Under the pieces are notes generated by a model. That model was not told the origin of the DNA and made no database searches. It saw nothing but the letters and a program-made list of their open reading frames with translations. From NCBI RefSeq assembly GCF_014652135.1, contig NZ_BMYF01000026.1, forward strand, positions 308 through 64,307: DNA of 64,000 bases, in the 5' to 3' direction. Source of the DNA: Mongoliitalea lutea (GTDB lineage Bacteria > Bacteroidota > Bacteroidia > Cytophagales > Cyclobacteriaceae). Positions 43,736 through 51,816 of the stretch are shown here, piece after piece. Position numbers and translations under genes: made by a program. Each line of letters starts with the position of its first letter. The stretch's first letter is position 1.

Positions 43736-44542
43736 TTATAAAATGATACCAAAACTGATGGTGTTTACCTGAGGTCCTTTGGTTGATTGGAAATATTCGT
43801 TGAGGTCATAGTTGATAAATAAATCTAAACTTCCAACGCCGATTTCACCTCTTATGCCGTAGCGTAGATCATTGGCGAACATATTGACGCGCTGAAATTC
43901 TTTATTTTGGCGATTGTTCTCATCGCGATAAACAAATTTTCCACGACCTCCTAAGCGTAAACCAGCATATGGTCCAACTCCGAAACGGAAATTGTCATTT
44001 TTACTATGGAAGTAATTCATGAGTGTAAGGTTGGCATAGGATGCTGAAATCTTGGATTTGGTACCTCCCCCTGACTGAAATTCTTCAAAAAGAATTCCAT
44101 CTGGACCTCTGAAGGCTTGCAGATTTCTGTCTTCAAACTTGAAGTTATACCAGTTGACTCCAAGTAAAGGTTTGATGGAGAAATGATTACCAATTTTTCT
44201 TCGGACACCATAGTTGATTCCAAAAGCCCAGCTTCCCCACGGCTTTACCTGAGGAGCGGACTCTTGTTCAATCCATTGATTGATTCCAAGGTCAAAATTT
44301 AATGAGGACTCTATTTTTCTTTTCTTTTTCCCATCGATAACAACATCTTCATCCAAGCTTTTAAAAGACCAAAAGCCATCCTCATATTTTTTGTATAACC
44401 ATTCATTGCCAAAAAACTTGTAATTTTTTTCTTTTAAAACGGCCTTGGAATCATTTGCAGTAGAGTCTTGGGCAGAGATAATCCCTACCCAAGAAAACAT
44501 ACATAGTAATAGTAGTAAATAGTTGGTTTTAGTAAGTTTCAT
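43736..44542 (-). CDS. Outer-membrane beta-barrel protein (paralogue 2)
   Basis: 268 residues with signal peptide (KLTKTNYLLLLLCMFSWVGI...AQ). The mature part is an amphipathic barrel with LGINQWIEQESAPQVKPWG, LLGVNWYNFKFEDRNLQAF, GVGPYAGLRLGGRGKFVYRD and RYGIRGEIGVGSLDLFINYDL. The C-terminus is hydrophobic. The upstream gene encodes a longer paralogue with the same motifs. Both belong to the sigma-factor operon. The function is unknown. Confidence 0.82.
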   Translation of the reverse strand: MKLTKTNYLLLLLCMFSWVGIISAQDSTANDSKAVLKEKNYKFFGNEWLYKKYEDGFWSFKSLDEDVVIDGKKKRKIESSLNFDLGINQWIEQESAPQVKPWGSWAFGINYGVRRKIGNHFSIKPLLGVNWYNFKFEDRNLQAFRGPDGILFEEFQSGGGTKSKISASYANLTLMNYFHSKNDNFRFGVGPYAGLRLGGRGKFVYRDENNRQNKEFQRVNMFANDLRYGIRGEIGVGSLDLFINYDLNEYFQSTKGPQVNTISFGIIL

Positions 44543-44554
44543 AGTGTTGTTAGA

Positions 44555-45601
44555 TCAAAAGACAATACCGAATGTAATTGGATTTAATTCAGGTCCAGCT
44601 CCATTTTGGAAGAGGGTATTCAGGTCATAAGTTGAGAAGAATTTTAAGCGACCCACACCAACTTCCCCACGAACGCCATATCTGAAGTTGTTGAGATAGA
44701 TTCCTGTAGGAAGGTGTTCTTTTCTACGACCACCACCATCCAAAGGACGGTACACATACTTGCTTCGTCCTCCTAGGCGGTAACCGGCATAAGGTCCTAC
44801 GGCTACATTGATACCTCTTTTTCCATTATCATTCATTTTACCAAAATCCAAGCGGAACAAACTCTGGGCAGTCAGATAAGAGGCAGAAATCTTACTTTTG
44901 AAACCTGCTACATCGGTACGCTGGATAAAGTCTATTTCTCCATCACCTCTTACGGCTTGGAAGTCGCGGTTTTCGAATTTGAAATTGTACCACTGTACGC
45001 CCAAGCCTAAATCCCAATAAAAGCCTTTGGTGATGCGTTGAGAAGCCATCCAATTCAATCCTACGTTCCAGCTGCCCCAACCACGGACCGCATATGGTGA
45101 AGAGGAGGTGGGGAAGCTGCCTTCTGAATTTAAGTAACTGTTGATTCCCAAATCCAGGTTGAAATAGGTTCTGAATGGGGGGTCTGATTTTTTGCGGGTA
45201 CCTGTTTCAACTTTTACCTTGGTTTCAGCTCCTCGCTCATCCACACTGATGCGGATACCTCCCACATTGACTTCCGTTTCCATTCCATTTTCTGAAACTC
45301 GGACTACTTCTTTGGTGCCTTTCTTGTTTTGAATTTCTACCACTACCAATTCGCCAGTTTTTTCATCCACAGCCAAGTCAAGCTCAGAGATGATTTGGTT
45401 GACATTCATCTTTTTGAGACGCTCAAAATCTTCTTTATTGTCAACGATCACCATGATTTTCCCGGACTTTCCAAATTCCACTATGATGGTGTCTTGGGGT
45501 GCTTTAAATTCCTCTGAAAAGCTTGCGAATTTCTCTGGCGTATTCCCAAAGGCCATTTTTACTAAGGCCATAAAGCAAATCACTAAGATATATTTTTTCA
45601 T
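44555..45601 (-). CDS. Outer-membrane beta-barrel protein with N-terminal extension (paralogue 1)
   Basis: 348 residues from ATG 45601; an earlier in-frame ATG at 45697 would overlap the upstream gene. Signal peptide MKKYILVICFMALVKMAFG. A charged beta-rich region of about 130 residues (IVEFGKSGKIMVIVDNKED, VVRVSENGMETEVN) precedes the barrel, which has GLGVQWYNFKFENRDFQAV, VGPYAGYRLGGRSKYVYRP and RYGVRGEVGVGRLKFFSTYDL. The barrel is paralogous to the next gene's product. It lies 13 bases after the putative anti-sigma gene. Confidence 0.82.
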   Translation of the reverse strand: MKKYILVICFMALVKMAFGNTPEKFASFSEEFKAPQDTIIVEFGKSGKIMVIVDNKEDFERLKKMNVNQIISELDLAVDEKTGELVVVEIQNKKGTKEVVRVSENGMETEVNVGGIRISVDERGAETKVKVETGTRKKSDPPFRTYFNLDLGINSYLNSEGSFPTSSSPYAVRGWGSWNVGLNWMASQRITKGFYWDLGLGVQWYNFKFENRDFQAVRGDGEIDFIQRTDVAGFKSKISASYLTAQSLFRLDFGKMNDNGKRGINVAVGPYAGYRLGGRSKYVYRPLDGGGRRKEHLPTGIYLNNFRYGVRGEVGVGRLKFFSTYDLNTLFQNGAGPELNPITFGIVF

Positions 45602-45614
45602 GTGTTGATGATTT

Positions 45615-46352
45615 TCAGTTTGTGTTGGTTTCTTTTCTTTTAGGGGTATTGAGGGCAAATAAGTTGGACTTGGCATCCTGCAGGTCTGCAAATCCACGGC
45701 TGATAAAGCCCCCGATTTTATCTACTTTGTTTTCTAATTCATCGATTAAGTTGTCTTTGGGCGCTTCGGCTTTTATTCCCGAGGAACGGATAGTTACTGT
45801 GTAGGAAGGCTCCTCATCGACTGCATTGGTGATTGTCGGCTCTACCAATGCAATTGTTTGATCCAGTGCTAATTCTGGGAGTTTTAATTCAGGAAGAGCA
45901 ATGACATCTTCTTTTACTTCCCGCTGGGCGATGGTTTGAGAGATTGTTTCAATAGCAGGAGCTTTTTCGTTCACCACTTGCGGTCTGGATGCTTTGCTTG
46001 TTTCAATAGACTTGATTTCCGTAGTTGGCTCTGAAGAAGGTGGAGTAATTACAGAGGTAGGCTCAGTTGAATCAAAAGTAGTTTCATCCACATTGCTCAG
46101 CTCTTCCAATTGTTGCGATACCAGATTTTCTTCCATCAAGGTACCATCCATAGATCCTTGTCTCAGCAGGAGATAACCTAGTCCCAACAGCAGCACCAAA
46201 GACGCAGCTACGTACCATCCGATAAATGCTTTTTTCTTGGGCTTTCCCAATCCATCTTCAATCCGTTCCCAAGCAAGTTGGGAAGGACGTTCGGTGTGGT
46301 TTTCAAGTTTTTGCTTGAAAAATGAGTCGAATTGATGTTGTTCCTTAGCCAT
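45615..46352 (-). CDS. Putative membrane anti-sigma factor
   Basis: 245 residues. An N-terminal cytoplasmic part (about 1-42, QFDSFFKQKLENHTERPSQL) is followed by one transmembrane helix (about 43-63, FIGWYVAASLVLLLGLGYLLL). A disordered Thr/Ser/Glu/Pro-rich periplasmic tail (about 64-245) follows. This layout and its eight-base overlap with an ECF sigma gene suggest an anti-sigma factor, although no zinc-binding (ZAS) motif is visible. Identification is by context and topology, not by family. Confidence 0.65.
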   Translation of the reverse strand: MAKEQHQFDSFFKQKLENHTERPSQLAWERIEDGLGKPKKKAFIGWYVAASLVLLLGLGYLLLRQGSMDGTLMEENLVSQQLEELSNVDETTFDSTEPTSVITPPSSEPTTEIKSIETSKASRPQVVNEKAPAIETISQTIAQREVKEDVIALPELKLPELALDQTIALVEPTITNAVDEEPSYTVTIRSSGIKAEAPKDNLIDELENKVDKIGGFISRGFADLQDAKSNLFALNTPKRKETNTN

Positions 46353-46914
46353 TGATGCTCCTTTCCTTCAGTTGTTGACCTGCAATTTTTTCTTTCAATA
46401 CTCCTCTTGCTCTGTTTAATTGGGATTTGGAGGTTGATTCCGTGATTCCCAGGAGGCTTGCAATTTCCTGATGGGAATATCCTTCAATTGCATAGAGGTT
46501 GAATACCGTTCGATAGCCCACAGGTAATTCAGCTATCAGTGCCAGTAAATCTTCTGCTTCCAAGTGGTTGATTTCATAGCTGCTGCCGTCTTGCTGCCAA
46601 TTTTCATCGATCAGCACCTCCATGTTGAGGTGTTTGTTAGATCGAAGTTTCAACAATGCCTGTGTCACCATGATTTTTTTCATCCAGCCTTCAAAGCTTC
46701 CTTTGTTTTCAAACTGATGTAGTCTTTCGAAAATCTTCATAAACCCTTCTACCAGGACATCTTCTGCTACAAAGTGATCTTTGGTATAGCGAAGACAGAT
46801 GGCAAAGAATCTCGAAGAATAGCGCTCATACAGGGCTCGTTGGGCCTTTTTGTCGCCATTTTGGCAACCTTCCAAGAGTTCGTCTTCTGTATGGTAGCTT
46901 TTTCGAAAAAACAT
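46345..46914 (-). CDS. ECF-type RNA polymerase sigma factor
   Basis: 189 residues. Region 2 (about 25-95) has RALYERYSSRFFAICLRYTKD with AEDVLVEGFMKIFERLHQF. Region 4 (about 125-180) has LPVGYRTVFNLYAIEGYSHQ and helix-turn-helix EIASLLGITESTSKSQLNRA. It directs RNA polymerase to envelope or stress genes. It heads an operon with a putative anti-sigma gene, two barrel proteins and a DUF2807 protein, and probably controls its own operon. Confidence 0.93.
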   Translation of the reverse strand: MFFRKSYHTEDELLEGCQNGDKKAQRALYERYSSRFFAICLRYTKDHFVAEDVLVEGFMKIFERLHQFENKGSFEGWMKKIMVTQALLKLRSNKHLNMEVLIDENWQQDGSSYEINHLEAEDLLALIAELPVGYRTVFNLYAIEGYSHQEIASLLGITESTSKSQLNRARGVLKEKIAGQQLKERSING

Positions 46915-47178
46915 AATGGTTTGCGTTCAATTAGGTAGATACAGAAGTTGGAAAGAAGGTTGCATGGGAATGTTAAAAATTCTGAAATTTTTTTTCAAGA
47001 TAGATTAAAATGCTTTTAATCAGAATGATAGCAGGGTGTTTTGTGCTAATTAATTTTTTTAAAGCCTCATACTAACAACTTTTCTGAAAAGATACGGGCA
47101 AATTTTGAAGCTTTTTGGTTGGGATTGGTGAATATTGATTTTAAACAGTATATTTAGTCGATTTTAATTGTTTTGATA

Positions 47179-47604
47179 ATGGTGAATCGGTTGAGAGTAT
47201 CTTTTATCGTGGTTTTGCTAGGAGTTTTTATAACCGCTTGTAAGGAGTTTGAAAACAATAACTTCACCACGTTTTTGGGTGCGATTGTGGATGCGGATGG
47301 AAGGCCCCTTGCTGGCGTGGAATTGTTTTTTGTAGAAAATCCTGATTGGTGGAACAGTGAAGAGGAATCGAAATTCGATCGAATAATTTACGAACAGCGA
47401 ACAAATGCGCTTGGGGAATTTAGATTTGTTGTACCAAGAAGGAATTTTGATGCTTTTTATGGAATTAAAGTATCGGAACCTAATTTACTTCTATTTGAAC
47501 AATTTGACCAAGAGTTTACCCAATCTATTTACCCTGTAAGTGATGGACAGAGGAGTGCAGATGGGGTGGTCAATGTAGGATTAATCCAATTACTGAGACC
47601 ATGA
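47179..47604 (+). CDS. Lipoprotein with carboxypeptidase-regulatory-like domain
   Basis: 141 residues from ATG 47179; the frame opens six bases earlier at a TTG. The lipoprotein signal (VNRLRVSFIVVLLGVFITAC) has a clear Cys. The mature part is a single Ig-like regulatory domain: LGAIVDADGRPLAGVELFFV, then TNALGEFRFVVPRRNFDAF. It probably sits on the outer membrane. The ATGA overlap with the following barrel gene indicates a two-gene unit, perhaps a lipoprotein/barrel complex. The function is unknown. Confidence 0.75.
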   Translation: MVNRLRVSFIVVLLGVFITACKEFENNNFTTFLGAIVDADGRPLAGVELFFVENPDWWNSEEESKFDRIIYEQRTNALGEFRFVVPRRNFDAFYGIKVSEPNLLLFEQFDQEFTQSIYPVSDGQRSADGVVNVGLIQLLRP

Positions 47605-48233
47605 AGCGTTTTTTACTTTTCTTAAGCGTTTGTATTTGCTTGACAGGTCAAGTTTTACATGCTCAGACTACAGAAACTAACCAAAGGAAACCTGCTGTCT
47701 TGTTTGGTTTTGCTGTGGATGGGATTTATAGAAATTTTATCAGTGGAAGCTATCTGGCTGATACCTATCAAATCAACCCTGGTTATCAACTTAAAATGAC
47801 ATTTGGTTTTGAAGGCTATCCAGGGATTGGCCTATATGCAGGTGCTCAAGGAGCCAGGATTTTGGATAATCAGTTTCTTGGGGGATTCTTTGAACGTACG
47901 CGCTTTCGGGATTCGGGGATATTTATTTTTTATGATATTCCTATTGTTGAAAAACTTCAAGTTCGAACAGATATAGGGTATGGTGCACTAGTGGTGGTGC
48001 ATGGAGAAAGTCCTCAACGCTTTTTGCTGGATTATCAGCATTTTTATGGGAATATTGGAGTCAAATATCGGCTCTTTCATGAGCCTCAAATTCACCGAGT
48101 ATATCTTACAGGAGCGGTTGGTTCAGGAATCTTTCGGGGAAATCAGCTTGTCATCAATGCATTTGACAGGCCTTATTTGGAGCGAGCAACTGATGTAAGA
48201 ATCAGTATTGGGATTTTATTAGAGTTGTATTAA
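47601..48233 (+). CDS. Small outer-membrane beta-barrel protein
   Basis: 210 residues with signal peptide (KRFLLFLSVCICLTGQVLHA). The mature protein has alternating amphipathic strands (AVLFGFAVDGIYRNFISGSY, YPGIGLYAGAQGARIL, VRTDIGYGALVVVHG, GAVGSGIFRGN) and ends in aromatic Tyr (IGILLELY), suitable for BAM recognition. It is translationally coupled (ATGA) to the upstream lipoprotein gene. I cannot assign a function. Confidence 0.75.
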   Translation: MKRFLLFLSVCICLTGQVLHAQTTETNQRKPAVLFGFAVDGIYRNFISGSYLADTYQINPGYQLKMTFGFEGYPGIGLYAGAQGARILDNQFLGGFFERTRFRDSGIFIFYDIPIVEKLQVRTDIGYGALVVVHGESPQRFLLDYQHFYGNIGVKYRLFHEPQIHRVYLTGAVGSGIFRGNQLVINAFDRPYLERATDVRISIGILLELY

Positions 48234-48446
48234 ATAAAAACTTCTATGCGCTTACATCCCTTATTGGGTTCCTTTTTTTAACCATATAAGAAATATAAGT
48301 AAATAGAAGAGGGGCTTAAAAACTAAGATATTCCTAGACCGCTTATCTGGGAGAGGAGCAATGAACTCCTCAGTATGGTCATACAATTTTATTGGTAGAA
48401 GTTTTGTTTTTATAATTTATCCAATAATTGAAAATGTGCGAGAAAG
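48234..48446. other. Spacer between convergent genes
   Basis: No gene is seen. A 6-bp hairpin GAGGAG/CTCCTC with a seven-base loop lies at about 48353-48371. It could help end transcription of either flanking gene but lacks a T run. Confidence 0.4.
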
Positions 48447-49775
48447 CTACAATTGAGGTAGCTTCCATCCATTATGATACTCAGCCTTAATTAGTGTGTT
48501 GGCTTCGGTATTGGTGAATAAGGATTTTTCCTGATCCCAATAAATTTTCTGACCTGTCTTAAAGGCAATGTTGCCCATGTGCGCATTAATGGCAGCTATA
48601 CTTCCTGTTTCTACACCACAATTTAAGAGAGAAGCATCATTGCTTTTGATCGCTTGTACAAAGTTTGCCATATGATTTTCCAAAGCATTGCCTTCGGGTC
48701 TCACTTTTTGAATAGCTTCTGTTCGAGCTACTCCATTATCTTTTTCAGAAATAACCTCCCAGCCCCCTCTATTGACAACCAATGTGGCGTTGTTACCGAT
48801 AAATGCAATGCCTTCTCCATAGCCATAATTTCCACCATCAATACCTGTGGCATGTTCCCATAGAAGATTGAAACCATCGTATTCATAGACAGCTTGCAGG
48901 GTATCGGGAGTTTCGGAAGCATCATCTGGGTAGGCGAGTTTACCACCGGAAGCCATTACTGACTTAGGAGCGGATGCGCCCATCGCAAAGAGGGCAATAT
49001 CTAGTTCATGAACACCCCAATCAGTCATTAATCCACCTGCATAATCCCAAAACCAACGGAAATTGAAATGAAAGCGATTTTCATTGAAAGCACGCTTGGG
49101 GGCAGGGCCTAGCCACATATTATAGTCGACTCCTGCAGGGATAGCGCTGTCATTTTTGATCGGAACAGGCTTCATCCAGCCTTGATAGGCCCAGCATTTG
49201 ACGAGTCGAATATTCCCCAATTGACCAGACTTGACAAAATCGATGGCTTGGCTGTATTGAGAGCCACTGCGTTGCCACTGCCCAACTTGTACCATTTTCC
49301 CATATTTCTCAGTGGCCTTTACCATGAGTTGACACTCTTCAATGGAATTGGCAAGAGGTTTTTCTACATAAGCATGCTTGCCTGCTTCCAAGCTATCGAT
49401 GAGGTTTAGACAATGCCAATGGTCTGGCGTGCCAATGACGACCACATCAATGTCCTTATTTTCCAACATTTTGCGATAATCCTTATACAGGGTAGGTTTC
49501 TTGCCTCTTGCTTTTACTACGTCTCCTGAGCGTTGATCCAATACTTGCTGATCAATATCAGCCAAGGCAATGCAGTTAACCGCTGGATTTTTCAACAAGG
49601 CACTCATATTGGACCAGCCCATGCCTTTACAGCCAATGACTCCCACATTCAATTGGTCACTGGCTGGTATGCGGCCATAGCTTCTGAAAAATTCTTCTGC
49701 TGTCACTAAGGTAGGCATGCTTAGGCCTGCGGTGGCCAGTAGGCTTTTTTGCAAAAATTTTCTTCTGGTGTTCAT
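48447..49775 (-). CDS. Gfo/Idh/MocA-family oxidoreductase with Tat signal
   Basis: 442 residues. A twin-arginine signal (MNTRRKFLQKSLLATAGLS) implies folded export to the periplasm. The NAD(P)-binding half has VGVIGCKGMGWSNMSALLK, ALADID, and the conserved VEKPLANS motif (here KHAYVEKPLANSIEECQ). The C-terminal half has DWGVHELDIALFAMGA, matching family members that act on sugars or cyclitols. The substrate is unknown. It appears monocistronic, with an inverted repeat (ACCGCTT...AAGCGGT, about 49813-49834) upstream of its start. Confidence 0.9.
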   Translation of the reverse strand: MNTRRKFLQKSLLATAGLSMPTLVTAEEFFRSYGRIPASDQLNVGVIGCKGMGWSNMSALLKNPAVNCIALADIDQQVLDQRSGDVVKARGKKPTLYKDYRKMLENKDIDVVVIGTPDHWHCLNLIDSLEAGKHAYVEKPLANSIEECQLMVKATEKYGKMVQVGQWQRSGSQYSQAIDFVKSGQLGNIRLVKCWAYQGWMKPVPIKNDSAIPAGVDYNMWLGPAPKRAFNENRFHFNFRWFWDYAGGLMTDWGVHELDIALFAMGASAPKSVMASGGKLAYPDDASETPDTLQAVYEYDGFNLLWEHATGIDGGNYGYGEGIAFIGNNATLVVNRGGWEVISEKDNGVARTEAIQKVRPEGNALENHMANFVQAIKSNDASLLNCGVETGSIAAINAHMGNIAFKTGQKIYWDQEKSLFTNTEANTLIKAEYHNGWKLPQL

Positions 49776-49926
49776 AGGTTTGAAGGTTAGGTTTATTGAG
49801 ATTCTTGACTAAACCGCTTTTTCTTTCAAGCGGTAATTTCAAGTGTAAAATATACGCTTTTAATGAAAAGAACAATCATAAGCTAAAAAAACCCTGAAGT
49901 ATTTCAAATGGCAACTCAAGTTTTAC

Positions 49927-51336
49927 TTACAGGTATTTATCCACCATTTCTCTGATTTTTCCAGATGGTCTATCTGCTGAGGGATCAATTACATTTCCTT
50001 CTTTGTCCAATAATAAGAATCTTGGAATAGCATTGACCATAAAGTGTTGGGCAATGTCAGATTTCCAGGCATTTTCTGCAAACCACTGCAAGCCTTCCAT
50101 ATTCTTGGCGTTGACCATTTTTTCCCAAGGTTCTTTGCTATTGTCTATGGATACTGTCAGAAAAGAAATAGACTTATCCTTGTATTCCTCTTTCATTTTA
50201 TCCCAATGCGGGTGTTCCGCGATGCATGGTCCGCACCAAGTGGCCCATATATCGATGTAAACAAGGTTTCCTTTGAGGTCACTTAGCTTGACAGGTTCAC
50301 CTTCGATGTTCACAAAATTGAAGTCAGGAACTTCCTTTCCGGGCATAATCGGTTCCCATTTTTGCTTGATTTCATCGAGTTTGGCTAGGAGTTTGGGACT
50401 TTGATTTTCTACTTCAAACTTTTCAAGCGAAGACTTTACATGCACGGGCCCTCTATATTCAAGATTGGATTTGATGAAATCAAAAAGCAGTTGGTCTTTA
50501 ATAGCTTGATTTTTGAGTAAATTATCCATGGCTATAAATCTAGCTTTCTCATAACCTTCCTCGCTGCCTTTCAGGGTGGAGTCTTGCTTCATTAATTGGC
50601 TGACTTCTTCATTGATTCTGCTGTCAATGAGAGATTTATAAACCCCTGATTTGAGTAAATCTTCGCGTGAGAGGTCAAGCTGACGGAGTTTTTCTTTCAC
50701 TTCATCCATAGGGAAGTCAACAGAATCACGTGGAATTTTCCTGATGTAGGCGTGGTACATGGGATATTGGTTGTCCATGTACAGCGGTTGATAGCTAATA
50801 AATGCCTCCTCTAGTTTGATAAATTTTTTGTTTACAGTTTCTTCCGTTTTTAAAACATCCAATGTTGATGAGAGCTTGCTAAAAAATTCATCCTTTTTGG
50901 TAAAATACGCATCCTTGTTCAGTGCCATAAGCTCAATAGGATTATTTATACCGCTCTCTTTGGAGTATTTGTCCTTTTCGAAAAGGTAGGTGTTTTCTGC
51001 TGCAAGGTCTCCATGAAGTTTGAATGTGTCGTCCAATGATTCCAAGCTTGCCTCCACAAAAATGCTATCCCCAGGACTTAGAAAAAGGGAGAAGGCTTCC
51101 TCTCCTGTGCTGATGTAATAATATTCGGATTCCTCTGCTTCAAATGTAATTCTGAAATTGCCATCCTCTGATATCGTCGTTTTGGCAATTTCTTGTTCCA
51201 AATAGACCGTAATTTCTTTGTCATTGCTGTTTGAAAGTGTACCTGCAATGATGATCGTAGGGTTGAATTTTTCGGGCTGATTGCAACTTAACATCACAAG
51301 TGTAGCCAAAAGAATTATTGTAGATGATTGTCTCAT
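49927..51336 (-). CDS. TlpA-like thioredoxin lipoprotein
   Basis: 469 residues from ATG 51336; an earlier ATG (51393) adds a poor extension. The lipoprotein signal (MRQSSTIILLATLVMLSCNQ) has a Cys. An N-terminal beta domain of DUF4369 type (IIAGTLSNSNDKEITVYLEQ) and a helical middle region precede a C-terminal thioredoxin domain. That domain has YIDIWATWCGPCIAEHPHWD (CGPC at about 366-369) and cis-Pro in VNAIPRFLLLDKEG. Such proteins reduce disulfides in the periplasm; Bacteroidota often carry several. It is probably transcribed alone. The truncated PIN gene lies just upstream. Confidence 0.9.
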   Translation of the reverse strand: MRQSSTIILLATLVMLSCNQPEKFNPTIIIAGTLSNSNDKEITVYLEQEIAKTTISEDGNFRITFEAEESEYYYISTGEEAFSLFLSPGDSIFVEASLESLDDTFKLHGDLAAENTYLFEKDKYSKESGINNPIELMALNKDAYFTKKDEFFSKLSSTLDVLKTEETVNKKFIKLEEAFISYQPLYMDNQYPMYHAYIRKIPRDSVDFPMDEVKEKLRQLDLSREDLLKSGVYKSLIDSRINEEVSQLMKQDSTLKGSEEGYEKARFIAMDNLLKNQAIKDQLLFDFIKSNLEYRGPVHVKSSLEKFEVENQSPKLLAKLDEIKQKWEPIMPGKEVPDFNFVNIEGEPVKLSDLKGNLVYIDIWATWCGPCIAEHPHWDKMKEEYKDKSISFLTVSIDNSKEPWEKMVNAKNMEGLQWFAENAWKSDIAQHFMVNAIPRFLLLDKEGNVIDPSADRPSGKIREMVDKYL

Positions 51337-51361
51337 GGTGAAGGTTTTAAGAAATAGAGCC

Positions 51362-51547
51362 TTAAAATTTAGTAAATTTTGATGAAAGCACAAAAATTAA
51401 GGCCTTAATTAGTTCCAGGAATAATATGTATAATTCCACTCTGCCTTCATCTGCTAAGATAAAAAGTTCTTGTGCGTCTTTAAAAAAATCTTCTCGATTT
51501 TGAAGAAGGTCTAGCACAATGTTGGTGTCTACAAAAAGCCTTTCCAT
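51362..51547 (-). pseudogene. Truncated PIN-domain toxin
   Basis: 61 codons. The first 40 residues are a normal PIN/VapC N-terminus: MERLFVDTNIVLDLLQNRED with the catalytic Asp of DTN, then DAQELFILADEGRVELYI. After LYI the sequence (LFLELIKALIFVL...) no longer matches. About two thirds of the domain, including the later acidic residues, is missing. The start overlaps the stop of the antitoxin remnant (TAATG), as in an intact operon. It should be inactive. Confidence 0.8.
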
Positions 51548-51785
51548 TAGGAGTATTTCTTTTCTAAATAGTCATAACACTCCTCTTTATCTTTGTTTTC
51601 ATCCGAGTTCTGAATCACTCCAGTTAGACTTTCAACCAGATGACTAATCTTTCTATCTTTTTCTTGTCTTTGAGTTAAGCTATGTAAATAGTCTTCGATT
51701 AGACTTGAAAGGCTTACTTTTTGATTTTTGGCATAACTTCAGGAAGATTATCCAACTGTTTCTTTACTTGTGACTTTGTTAACAT
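51547..51785 (-). pseudogene. Degraded antitoxin (DUF6364-like fragment)
   Basis: The first part (from ATG 51785) reads MLTKSQVKKQLDNLPEVMPK and stops at 51716-51714. In another frame, the stretch 51735-51547 encodes YAKNQKVSLSSLIEDYLHSL and then a charged tail, ending YLEKKYS. This is typical of DUF6364 ribbon-helix-helix-like antitoxins. The two parts may come from different antitoxins joined by a deletion or frameshift. It is paired with the truncated PIN gene. Confidence 0.65.
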
Positions 51786-51816
51786 GGGTATAGTTTTTAG
51801 GTAATTTAGTCTTTTT

